From positions 4,827,001 to 4,891,000 of the forward strand of contig NC_007948.1 in the NCBI RefSeq assembly GCF_000013865.1: 64,000 nt of DNA, given 5' to 3'. The position numbers and the translations under genes are program-made. The notes beneath the pieces are model-generated. The model was not told the origin of the DNA and did no database searches. It worked only from the letters and a program-made list of their open reading frames with translations. Below, one piece after another: positions 57,161 through 64,000 of the stretch; positions within the stretch are counted from its first letter, which is position 1; each line of letters opens with the position of its first letter. The DNA comes from Polaromonas sp. JS666 (GTDB lineage Bacteria > Pseudomonadota > Gammaproteobacteria > Burkholderiales > Burkholderiaceae_C).

Positions 57161-57187
57161 TGCGAAGGGCCGGCGCCCGGTAGCGCC
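57153..57187. terminator. Bidirectional hairpin between convergent arginase and lptE genes
   Basis: Outer stem GGCGCTA (57153-57159) with TAGCGCC (57181-57187), and an inner stem GGGC-CGGC-GCCC (57167-57178). The TAG stops of both genes lie in or at the edge of the stem. There is no long T tract, so it may act as an mRNA 3' end stabiliser or a weak terminator for both strands. Confidence 0.55.
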
Positions 57188-57693
57188 TAGATTTCCGTCA
57201 CGGCCGCCAGGCGGCGCAGGACCTGCTGGACGATGTCGCTTTGCATGTCGCGGTAAAGCAGGTTCTCCTCCGCCTCCTTGGCCAGCACGGCGGACTCGTT
57301 GAAGCTGATGTCGCGCTGCTGCAGGATCTCGGTCTCCGGAATCAGCTCCTTGCCCGCCAGCGTGCGCAGCTTGAAACGAAAACGCATGCGCAACTGGAAC
57401 TCGCGCACCTGGCCGGAGGCGTTGCGGCTGAGCACCTGCTTTTCCCGCTGGTCGCCCAGCACATCCAGAATGACCTGCGCATCCTTGATCTGCCGGCCGT
57501 CGGTGATCACCTTGACCTTGCGGGTGGACTCCAGCGAGCGCCGCAATTCCACGCCCAGCGGCGATGATTCGGGAAGGCCGCTGAACAGGGTTGTGAAGGC
57601 GTAGTCGGGCGCCTTGCGCAGCTGAAAACCACAGCCAGCCAGGCTCAGGGCGGCGGCGGAAGCCGTCAGTGACAGTAAAGCGCGACGCTGCAT
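57187..57693 (-). CDS. lptE: LPS-assembly lipoprotein LptE
   Basis: Outer-membrane lipoprotein that plugs the LptD translocon. 168 residues; short signal peptide with lipobox LSLAGC (Cys21) followed by GFQLRKAP. FDDxP-like domain features appear as YAFTTLFSGLPESSPLG and RLAAVTEI ends the protein. It follows leuS by 46 bp in the usual order; the expected next gene, holA, has been separated from it by the arginine cassette and the intron. Confidence 0.93.
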   Translation of the reverse strand: MQRRALLSLTASAAALSLAGCGFQLRKAPDYAFTTLFSGLPESSPLGVELRRSLESTRKVKVITDGRQIKDAQVILDVLGDQREKQVLSRNASGQVREFQLRMRFRFKLRTLAGKELIPETEILQQRDISFNESAVLAKEAEENLLYRDMQSDIVQQVLRRLAAVTEI

Positions 57694-57739
57694 GGTTTGC
57701 CTTGTCTTGGGATTATCTTGGGACTATCTTGGGGTGATC

Positions 57740-60400
57740 TCAGACAACGATGTTGACCAGCCGGCCAGGCACCACGATGACCTTTTTGGCCGGCGCGCCG
57801 GCCGCCTGCTTGAGGAAAGCCTCCGACGCCAGCGCTGCGGCCTCGATGGTGGCCTTGTCGGCCCCGGCGGGAACCGTGACCGAACCCCGCAGCTTGCCAT
57901 TGACCTGCAGCACCAGCTCGATCACATCCTGCTGCAGGGCGCCGCTGTCCACTTCAGGCCAGGGCGCATCCAGCAGATCGCCCTGCTGGGCCGCATAGCC
58001 CAGCTCTGACCACAGGGCGTGCGCCAGGTGCGGCGTGGCGGGGTAGAGACAGCGCAGCAGGATGCCGAAGCTTTCATGCAAAGCTTTATGGCTTCCAGCC
58101 GCACCGTCATTGGTGAAGTTTTCAAGCGCGTTGAGCAATTTCATGTTGCCCGATACCACCGTGTTGTATTGCATACGCTGGTAGTCGTAGTCGATCTGCT
58201 TGAGCACTGTGTGGATCTCACGGCGCAATTCTTTAGCTTCCTTGCCGTACTCGGCTACAAACCCTGCAGCCTGCGCAGCAGCTGCAGCAGTTTTGGCGGC
58301 ACTCAGCTTGACTCCGAAATTCCAGACACGGCGCAAAAAGCGGTAAGAGCCTTCCACCGCCGCATCATTCCACTCCAGCGTGGCTTCGGGCGGTGCGGTG
58401 AACATGGTGTACAGGCGCGCGGTGTCGGCGCCGTATCGCTCGATCAGGTCCTGGGGGTCGACACCGTTGTTCTTGGATTTGCTCATGGTGCCCACGCCTT
58501 CGTAGTTCACCAGCAGGCCGTCGCTCTTGCGCTTCGCGCCGGTCACCTTGCCCGCGGCGTCATGGATGTCTTCCACTTCGCTGGGCCAGAAATATTCGAT
58601 ACCGCCTTTGTCACCCTTGCGCGAGTAGATGTGGTTGAGCACCATGCCCTGCGTCAGCAGCTTGGTAAAGGGCTCATCGATCTTCACCAGGCCCAGGTCG
58701 CGCATGACCTTGGTCCAGAAACGCGCATACAGCAGGTGCAGGATGGCATGCTCGATGCCGCCTATGTACTGGTCCATCGGCATCCAGTAGTCGGCCCCTC
58801 CGGCGACCATCTGCTGGTCGTTCTTCGGGTCGCAGTAGCGCATGTAGTACCACGATGAATCGACAAAGGTGTCCATGGTGTCGGTCTCGCGGCGCGCCGG
58901 CTTGCCGCACACCGGGCAGACGACACCCGCGTGAAAACCTTCGTGCCTGTGCAGCGGGTTGCCCGAGCCATCGGGCACGCAGTCCTGCGGCAGCACCACC
59001 GGCAGGTCTTTCTCGGGAACCGGCACGGCGCCGTGTTCATCGCAATGAATGATGGGGATGGGCGTACCCCAGTAGCGCTGGCGGCTGACGCCCCAGTCGC
59101 GCAGGCGCCAGGTGGTTTTCTTCTCGCCCAGGCCCTTGGCGGCCAGGTCGGCGGCCACGGCATCGACGCAGGCCTTCAAGCCCAGGCCGTCGTACTTGTC
59201 GGAGTTGATCGCCACGCCCTGCTGCTTGTCGCCGTACCAGTCCGCCCAGGCCTCCAGGCTGTAGGCCTGGCCTTTCACATCGGTCACCTGTTTGATGGGC
59301 AGGCCGTATTTTTTGGCGAACTCGAAATCACGTTCGTCATGCGCGGGCACGCCCATCACGGCGCCGTCGCCATAGCTCATGAGCACGTAGTTGCCGACCC
59401 AGACCTCGACCTGCTCGCCCGTCAGCGGGTGCGTCACAAAGAGGCCGGTGGGCTTGCCTTTTTTCTCCTGCGTGGCCAGCTCGGCCTCGGTGGTGCCGCC
59501 GGCCTTGCATTCCTCAATGAACGCGGCGAGCTGCGGATTCAGGGCGGCGGCATGCAGCGCCAGCGGGTGCTCGGGGGCGACCGCGCAGAAGGTGACGCCC
59601 ATGATGGTGTCGGCTCGGGTGGTGAACACATACATCTTCCCGCCGCCGATCAGCGCGCCGGAGGCATCCCTGATGTCGTGCGTGAAGGCAAAGCGCACCC
59701 CTTCGCTTTTGCCGATCCAGTTTTCCTGCATCAGCCTGACACGCTCGGGCCAGCCCGGCAGCTGGTGCTGCACGTGGCCCAGCAGCTCTTCAGCGTAGTC
59801 GGTGATCTTCAGGTAGTAGCCGGGGATCTCGCGCTTTTCCACCGTCGCGCCGGTGCGCCAGCCCTTGCCGTCGATCACCTGCTCGTTGGCCAGCACGGTC
59901 TGGTCGACCGGGTCCCAGTTGACGACCTGGGTCTTGCGGTAGGCAATGCCTTTTTCCAGCATCTTCAAAAACAGCCACTGGTTCCACTTGTAGTAGCTTG
60001 GGTCACAGGTGGCCACCTCGCGGCTCCAGTCGATGGCCAGCCCCATCGCCTGCATCTGCTTTTTCATGTAGGCGATGTTGTCGTAGGTCCACTGCGCCGG
60101 TGGCACGCCGTTTTTCATCGCGGCGTTTTCGGCAGGCAGGCCGAAGGCATCCCAGCCCATGGGCATGAGCACGTTGTAGCCCTTCATGCGCAGGTAGCGC
60201 GTGAGCATGTCGTTGATGGTGTAGTTGCGCACATGGCCCATGTGCAGCTTGCCGCTCGGGTAGGGCAGCATGGAGCAGGCGTAGTACTTGCCCCTCGGCT
60301 TTTTGCCGCTGGTGTCTTCGGTGACGCGGTAGGCGTCCGCGGCGATCCATTGGGCTTGAGCGCTGCGCTCGACGTCGAGGTGGTTGTATTTGTCTTGCAT
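57740..60400 (-). CDS. leuS: Leucyl-tRNA synthetase
   Basis: Class I aminoacyl-tRNA synthetase, 886 residues. The HIGH motif is seen as HMGH in [15 protein letters not shown], the KMSKS motif as TMSKS in [10 protein letters not shown], and an editing (CP1) domain lies between them ([22 protein letters not shown]). The start is ATG 60400 ([11 protein letters not shown]); the 13 extra upstream codons are not family-like. First gene of the leuS-lptE unit. Confidence 0.98.
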   Translation of the reverse strand: MQDKYNHLDVERSAQAQWIAADAYRVTEDTSGKKPRGKYYACSMLPYPSGKLHMGHVRNYTINDMLTRYLRMKGYNVLMPMGWDAFGLPAENAAMKNGVPPAQWTYDNIAYMKKQMQAMGLAIDWSREVATCDPSYYKWNQWLFLKMLEKGIAYRKTQVVNWDPVDQTVLANEQVIDGKGWRTGATVEKREIPGYYLKITDYAEELLGHVQHQLPGWPERVRLMQENWIGKSEGVRFAFTHDIRDASGALIGGGKMYVFTTRADTIMGVTFCAVAPEHPLALHAAALNPQLAAFIEECKAGGTTEAELATQEKKGKPTGLFVTHPLTGEQVEVWVGNYVLMSYGDGAVMGVPAHDERDFEFAKKYGLPIKQVTDVKGQAYSLEAWADWYGDKQQGVAINSDKYDGLGLKACVDAVAADLAAKGLGEKKTTWRLRDWGVSRQRYWGTPIPIIHCDEHGAVPVPEKDLPVVLPQDCVPDGSGNPLHRHEGFHAGVVCPVCGKPARRETDTMDTFVDSSWYYMRYCDPKNDQQMVAGGADYWMPMDQYIGGIEHAILHLLYARFWTKVMRDLGLVKIDEPFTKLLTQGMVLNHIYSRKGDKGGIEYFWPSEVEDIHDAAGKVTGAKRKSDGLLVNYEGVGTMSKSKNNGVDPQDLIERYGADTARLYTMFTAPPEATLEWNDAAVEGSYRFLRRVWNFGVKLSAAKTAAAAAQAAGFVAEYGKEAKELRREIHTVLKQIDYDYQRMQYNTVVSGNMKLLNALENFTNDGAAGSHKALHESFGILLRCLYPATPHLAHALWSELGYAAQQGDLLDAPWPEVDSGALQQDVIELVLQVNGKLRGSVTVPAGADKATIEAAALASEAFLKQAAGAPAKKVIVVPGRLVNIVV

Positions 60401-60477
60401 GGGGATAGCGCCCGAAAGTTTGGCTTCCTTCGGTCGCACAATAAGTTCGGGCGGTAAAAGGGGCGGTTAACAACAGT

Positions 60478-60509
60478 GAAAAAAGCCGGGCAGCCCCGTC
60501 GCTTTTTCC
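60478..60509 (-). terminator. Terminator-like hairpin downstream of exbD
   Basis: GAAAAAAGC ... GCTTTTTCC with an inner GC-rich arm, 32 bp past the exbD stop on the minus strand and just upstream of leuS. It separates the exbB-exbD pair from leuS. Confidence 0.6.
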
Positions 60510-60540
60510 AGATCTTCAGAAATGGTGGCTGGCCGTAATT

Positions 60541-60969
60541 TTACGGGCGCGCTGCGGGCTTGGGCTCGGCGACAAAACCGATGCGGCTGAGCCCGGCTTT
60601 TTGCGCCACACCCATCACCTCCACCACCCGGCCGTAGGGCACGGCCTCATCGGCGCGCAACTGCACCTCGGTATCGGGGTTGCGGCCCGCGGTTTGCGCC
60701 AGGTCCCGCGCCAGCTCGTCCAGCTTCACGGGCTTGTCGTTCAGAAAGACCTGGCCCGATTTGTCGACCACCAGCGTGACAAACCGGGGCACGTCACTCG
60801 ACTGGGCCCCCTCGGCCTTGGGCAGGTCGAGCCGGATGGTGCTGGCCAGCAAGGGCGCCGTGATGATGAAAATGACCACCAGCACCAGCATCACGTCCAC
60901 CAGCGGCGTGACATTGATATCGCTCATGGGCTGCGGGCCCTGGATGCGTTCGAGTCGGCCAAATCCCAT
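60541..60969 (-). CDS. Biopolymer transport protein ExbD/TolR
   Basis: 142-residue inner-membrane protein: one N-terminal transmembrane helix with the conserved Asp (NVTPLVDVMLVLVVIFI) and a periplasmic domain. It couples the proton motive force, together with the MotA/TolQ/ExbB partner 26 bp upstream, to TonB- or Tol-type transport. No tolA/tolB/tonB gene follows, so ExbD is favoured over TolR. Confidence 0.9.
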   Translation of the reverse strand: MGFGRLERIQGPQPMSDINVTPLVDVMLVLVVIFIITAPLLASTIRLDLPKAEGAQSSDVPRFVTLVVDKSGQVFLNDKPVKLDELARDLAQTAGRNPDTEVQLRADEAVPYGRVVEVMGVAQKAGLSRIGFVAEPKPAARP

Positions 60970-60995
60970 GGTGCATGCGTTCCTGGTTTGAGGGC

Positions 60996-61640
60996 TCAGC
61001 CCCGATGGCCCGCCAGCAACTCCCGCAAATCGCGCGCAAACCCTTCCAGGTCGGCTTCGATGCGGCCAATGTGGCGGCCAAAGATGTTGTAGGCCAACAC
61101 GGCGGGAATCGCGACCGCCAGGCCGGCGGCCGTCATGATGAGCGCCTCGCCCACCGGCCCCGAGACCTTGTCTATCGTGATCTGGCCAGCCGACGCGATG
61201 CCAATCAATGCATGGTAAATGCCCCAGACGGTGCCGAGCAGGCCCACGAACGGTGCAGTCGAGCCGACGGTAGCCAGCAAGACCTGGCCGAACTGCAGCT
61301 TGTGCAGGATGGCGTGCAGGGCATCGCGCAGCACGCGGGTTAGCTGCTGGGCGCGGTCGCCGGCAGCGCCCAGGGTGCCAATGGCCCTTAACTTCGTGGC
61401 ATCAATCAAGGGCAACACCAACGCTTCACGGTCAAAAGCGGCAACTTTCTGGCTGGCCTCCTCGATCGACACCGACTGCCAGAAAACAGCGGTACTGCGC
61501 GCCACATCGCCCAGCGCGCGGTGCAGCAGCCAGGCCTTCCACAGGATCACCACCCAGCTGGCCACCGACATGGCCAGCAGCAGCACCGCGACCAGCTGGC
61601 TGACAACGCCGCCCTGGGTCATGAGGCTGAAGAAATTCAT
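60996..61640 (-). CDS. MotA/TolQ/ExbB proton channel family protein
   Basis: 214-residue inner-membrane protein with three helices: MSVASWVVILWKAWLL near the N-terminus, VLLATVGSTAPFVGLLGTVWGIYHAL and ALIMTAAGLAVAIPAVLAYNIF. The Thr/Pro residues of the channel core are present. It forms a pair with the downstream ExbD protein. Ahead of it lies a repeat region rather than a gene of the same operon. Confidence 0.92.
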   Translation of the reverse strand: MNFFSLMTQGGVVSQLVAVLLLAMSVASWVVILWKAWLLHRALGDVARSTAVFWQSVSIEEASQKVAAFDREALVLPLIDATKLRAIGTLGAAGDRAQQLTRVLRDALHAILHKLQFGQVLLATVGSTAPFVGLLGTVWGIYHALIGIASAGQITIDKVSGPVGEALIMTAAGLAVAIPAVLAYNIFGRHIGRIEADLEGFARDLRELLAGHRG

Positions 61641-61661
61641 ACCAGCCCTTCACGAGGAGAT

Positions 61662-61784
61662 GGGGCTGAACTTGCTCGGGGCGGCCCTTCGCGGCGTTCG
61701 TTGGCCCCCACGCTTTTCACTGCGTGTAATGCGCTGCCCCCCAGGGGGGCTGAACTTGCTCGGGGCGGCCCTTCGCGGCGTTCG
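61662..61784. repeat. Dispersed repeat with a perfect 39-bp direct duplication
   Basis: GGGGCTGAACTTGCTCGGGG... occurs identically at 61662-61700 and 61746-61784, with an 84-bp period. Between the copies are CCCCCACGCTT...GCGCTGCCCCCC, the conserved parts of the dispersed repeat family. It fills the 151-bp gap between dapB and exbB. Confidence 0.85.
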
Positions 61785-61791
61785 GCGGGGC

Positions 61792-62607
61792 TCATTTCAG
61801 GTTGAGGACGTCAAACATGTCAAACAGGCCGCTGGGCTGGCCGGCCAGGAAACGGGCGGCGCGCAGGCTGCCCTGCGCGTAGGTGGCCCGGCTCGATGAC
61901 TTGTGGGTGATCTCGATGCGCTCGCCGGTGCCGGCAAACAGTACCGTGTGGTCACCCACGATGTCGCCGCCGCGGATGGTGGCAAAGCCGATGCTGGAGG
62001 GGTCGCGTTCGCCGGTGACGCCTTCGCGGGCGTAGACGGCGCAATCCTTCAGGTCGCGGCCCAGCGCGCCGGCAATCACTTCGCCCATCTTGAGGGCGGT
62101 GCCCGAGGGCGCATCCACCTTGTGGCGATGGTGGGCCTCAATGATTTCGATGTCGTAGCCTGTGGACAGCGCCCTGGCGGCCATCTCCAGCAGCTTGAGC
62201 GTGACGTTGACGCCCACGCTCATGTTGGGGGCCATGACGATGGCAATGTCTTTGGCGGCTGCGGCTATCTCGGCCTTCTGCGCTTCTGAAAAGCCGGTGG
62301 TGCCTATCACCAGCTTGACGCCGAGTTCACGGCACACCTTCAGGTGCGCCAGCGTGCCTTCGGGGCGGGTGAAATCGATCAGTACGCCAGCGTTTTGCAA
62401 ACCCTGGCGGACATCGGCACTGATGGGAACACCGCTGGTCAGTCCGGAAAATGCCGCTGCATCCATACCGATGGCCGGGCTGGCGGCCACGTCGAGCGCG
62501 CCCGTCAGCAGGCAGTCGCTGCTGGCGCTCACCGCTTCAATCAGCATGTGGCCCATGCGGCCACTGGCGCCGGCTACCGCGATACGGTGGGGGCGAGCGT
62601 CCATCAT
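61792..62607 (-). CDS. dapB: 4-hydroxy-tetrahydrodipicolinate reductase
   Basis: NAD(P)H-dependent step of lysine/diaminopimelate synthesis. 271 residues from the ATG at 62607; a GTG at 62619 overlapping the bamE stop and the ATG at 62604 are alternatives. Rossmann start [14 protein letters not shown]; substrate motif [17 protein letters not shown] with the catalytic His and Lys; [27 protein letters not shown] follows the family pattern. It follows bamE. Confidence 0.95.
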   Translation of the reverse strand: MMDARPHRIAVAGASGRMGHMLIEAVSASSDCLLTGALDVAASPAIGMDAAAFSGLTSGVPISADVRQGLQNAGVLIDFTRPEGTLAHLKVCRELGVKLVIGTTGFSEAQKAEIAAAAKDIAIVMAPNMSVGVNVTLKLLEMAARALSTGYDIEIIEAHHRHKVDAPSGTALKMGEVIAGALGRDLKDCAVYAREGVTGERDPSSIGFATIRGGDIVGDHTVLFAGTGERIEITHKSSSRATYAQGSLRAARFLAGQPSGLFDMFDVLNLK

Positions 62608-62615
62608 GCCCCCGC

Positions 62616-63173
62616 TCACTGTTTCGGGCTTTCGAGCGGTGGGTAGACCGTGGTTTGCGGGCTTGCCGGCGGTGCGGCAACGGCGGCGGCAGACCCTGCG
62701 GCGGGCTTGGCAGCAGACGGCTTCTCGGCGGCCTTCAATTGCTCTTCGGTGGCTTCCAGCGGAGGGACTTTGCCCAGTTTGCGCTTGTTGTCCAGCTTGG
62801 CGATGAACTCCGCCTCGCTGGGCATGGCGTCGCCGGCAAAGCGCTCGAGCTGGTCACCGTTGAAGAACACGGTGTATTTGTAGGTCTGGGAGTCAACGCC
62901 TTGCCGCTTCAGCGTGAAGACATAGTCCCAGCGGTCGGCATGGAAAAGGCTCGCCATCAGGGGCGTACCGAGAACTGCCCGGACCTGGTCGCGGCTCATG
63001 CCGGGCCGCAGCTGCTCAACCTGCTCACTGGAGATGAAGTTGCCCTGGATCACATCCACCTTGTAGGGGGTCACCCAGTTGACCGGATTGATCGCGCTGC
63101 TGCAGGACGCCAGCACCGCGCATGCCAAGACGATGGAAGCTGTTTGGATGCTGTAATGATGATTTGCAGACAT
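62616..63173 (-). CDS. bamE: Outer-membrane assembly lipoprotein BamE (OmlA)
   Basis: Component of the BAM complex that folds outer-membrane proteins. 185 residues from ATG 63173 (MSANHHYS); a longer frame to 63221 runs into the fur promoter. Signal peptide and lipobox VLASC, then the SmpA/OmlA core [30 protein letters not shown] and [14 protein letters not shown] Lys/Pro/Ala-rich C-terminal tail of about 55 residues is longer than in E. coli BamE. It is divergent from fur, as in many proteobacteria. Confidence 0.93.
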   Translation of the reverse strand: MSANHHYSIQTASIVLACAVLASCSSAINPVNWVTPYKVDVIQGNFISSEQVEQLRPGMSRDQVRAVLGTPLMASLFHADRWDYVFTLKRQGVDSQTYKYTVFFNGDQLERFAGDAMPSEAEFIAKLDNKRKLGKVPPLEATEEQLKAAEKPSAAKPAAGSAAAVAAPPASPQTTVYPPLESPKQ

Positions 63174-63188
63174 GGAATTGGGTGTAGC

Positions 63189-63207
63189 GATATGATTGAT
63201 CATTGTA
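63189..63207. promoter_or_regulatory. Candidate Fur box between bamE and fur
   Basis: GATATGATTGATCATTGTA, with a TGATTGATCA dyad, in the 105-bp divergent region. It partially matches the 19-bp Fur consensus. Autoregulation of fur is common, but the match is imperfect and was judged by eye. Confidence 0.35.
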
Positions 63208-63278
63208 GCGGCTGGGTGCATCCCGACCCCGGATCCGGCCGCCAGGGGCCGTGCGCCCTGTCCCCGAAAGAGATTCCC

Positions 63279-63737
63279 ATGAGCAACATTGACGAGTTAA
63301 AAAGCACCGGCCTCAAGGCCACCTTGCCGCGCCTGAAGATCCTGGAGATTTTTCAGGCTGGCAAGCAGCGCCACATGACGGCGGAAGACGTCTTCCGGGT
63401 ACTGCTGGAAGACCGGTCGGATATCGGCCTAGCCACCGTCTACCGCGTGCTGACCCAGTTCGAGCAGGCGGGGCTGCTCAATCGCAGCAATTTCGAGTCG
63501 GGCAAGGCGGTCTACGAGATCAATGAAGGCCAGCACCACGACCACCTGGTGTGCCTGGATTGCGGCAAGGTTGAGGAGTTTTACGACGCCGAGATTGAAA
63601 AACGCCAGCATGCCGTGGCCAAGGCCAAGGGGTTTGCCATCGCCGACCACTCCCTCTCGATGTACGCCAATTGCACCAAGGACAACTGCCCCAACCGGGG
63701 AACCGCGCCCGTGCGCCATCACCACCACCACCTCTGA
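63279..63737 (+). CDS. fur: Ferric uptake regulator
   Basis: Iron-responsive repressor, 152 residues from ATG 63279; the much longer open frame upstream is antisense to bamE and dapB. Winged helix ([31 protein letters not shown]), regulatory metal site [16 protein letters not shown] and a second Cys pair CTKDNCPN. It ends in a natural His-rich tail (VRHHHHHL). Confidence 0.97.
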   Translation: MSNIDELKSTGLKATLPRLKILEIFQAGKQRHMTAEDVFRVLLEDRSDIGLATVYRVLTQFEQAGLLNRSNFESGKAVYEINEGQHHDHLVCLDCGKVEEFYDAEIEKRQHAVAKAKGFAIADHSLSMYANCTKDNCPNRGTAPVRHHHHHL

Positions 63738-63807
63738 GTTTTCAGAGAAGAGGCCGTACCGGCCCAATCGGAACAGGCGCAGCCGGCTATTAATTCAGTG
63801 GCACATC

Positions 63808-63844
63808 AGCCCCCGAGGGGCTGGAGCCTGCGTGGGGGCTTTTC
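63808..63844 (+). terminator. Terminator-like hairpin downstream of fur
   Basis: AGCCCCC ... GGGGGCT followed by TTT, with an inner AGCCCC-CGA-GGGGCT dyad, 71 bp beyond the fur stop. It is also related to the dispersed repeat family, so its role as a terminator is inferred. Confidence 0.5.
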
Positions 63845-63877
63845 CCTCCAGCAGGGGCCGCGGAACCGGCTTAGCCG

Positions 63878-63940
63878 GGCCGCAGGCGCAGCGGCCCCCT
63901 CGGGGGGCAGCGAAGCACTCGCAGTGGCGGGCGTGGGGGC
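63878..63940 (+). repeat. Dispersed C/G-hairpin repeat downstream of fur
   Basis: GGGCCGC, a spacer, GCCCCCTCGGGGGGC, CAGCGAAGC and GGGCGTGGGGGC, in the same order as the other copies. It ends directly at the stop codon of the minus-strand gene running off the right edge, as the 5649 copy does for the MFS gene. Confidence 0.7.
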
Positions 63941-64000
63941 TCAATCATCCTGCTCCATCGCCTTGCGATGCCGCTCCACGAACTCCTGGTAGGTATTGAT
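63941..64000 (-). CDS. Unidentified protein, C-terminal end (partial)
   Basis: The last 19 codons and TGA of a gene entering from beyond the right edge: INTYQEFVERHRKAMEQDD. It is highly charged and helical. This is too short to assign. It converges with fur, with the dispersed repeat in between. Confidence 0.55.
   Translation of the reverse strand: MNTYQEFVERHRKAMEQDD

Overview
The window is GC-rich, densely coded DNA from a betaproteobacterium. Most likely it is a Comamonadaceae-type Burkholderiales (Polaromonas/Rhodoferax/Acidovorax-like). Support: the leuS-lptE and bamE-dapB gene orders, uvrA-MFS-ssb, a gshA of the thiobacillus/Burkholderiales type, a complete narXL-narK1K2-narGHJI set, and a dispersed C5-6/G5-6 hairpin repeat that I associate with this family. 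The genus is inference.

Layout. 1-2270: end of a glyoxylate operon on + (gcl, hyi, glxR). 2395-10110: an outer-membrane barrel protein, ssb, a complete IS427-group IS5 element, an MFS exporter and uvrA. 10183-13915: a sigma-54 activator of AcoR type divergent from an acetaldehyde-type aldehyde dehydrogenase, with a good -24/-12 promoter between them. 14179-21470: a minus-strand catabolic operon (TRAP transporter, LacI-type regulator, 2-hydroxyacid dehydrogenase, amidohydrolase) whose fused dctQM gene is cut in two by an ISL3-family insertion. 21743-25037: thioesterase, patatin, LysR regulator and an NAD(P)-binding protein. 25161-30076: kup, gshA, proA.

30144-50976 is a continuous minus-strand anaerobic respiration block: narX, narL, narK1, narK2, narG, narH, narJ, narI, a parvulin isomerase, a beta-carbonic anhydrase, a nitronate monooxygenase-type flavoprotein, an adenosylcobalamin-dependent ribonucleotide reductase carrying a homing-endonuclease intein, a nitroreductase, a small conserved protein and a hemerythrin-like protein. 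A near-consensus FNR box precedes narK1. The logic is coherent: nitrate sensing, uptake and reduction, plus oxygen-independent dNTP synthesis. The block lies between holA and proA, which are usually neighbours in related genomes.

50981-63940: holA, apparently invaded right after its start codon by a group II intron with an RT-maturase-HNH protein; a two-gene arginine-to-proline cassette (ornithine cyclodeaminase, arginase) wedged between holA and lptE; then lptE, leuS, exbD/exbB, dapB, bamE and fur. The window ends in the last 19 codons of an unidentified minus-strand gene.

Mobile DNA is the main theme: two IS elements with recognisable target duplications, a group II intron, an intein, and a dispersed palindromic repeat that has contributed coding sequence to narG and to the MFS C-terminus. 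I saw no CRISPR array, rRNA or convincing tRNA, and no wholly new multi-gene system. The least characterised parts are the TRAP/LacI/dehydrogenase/amidohydrolase cluster and the genes trailing narGHJI.
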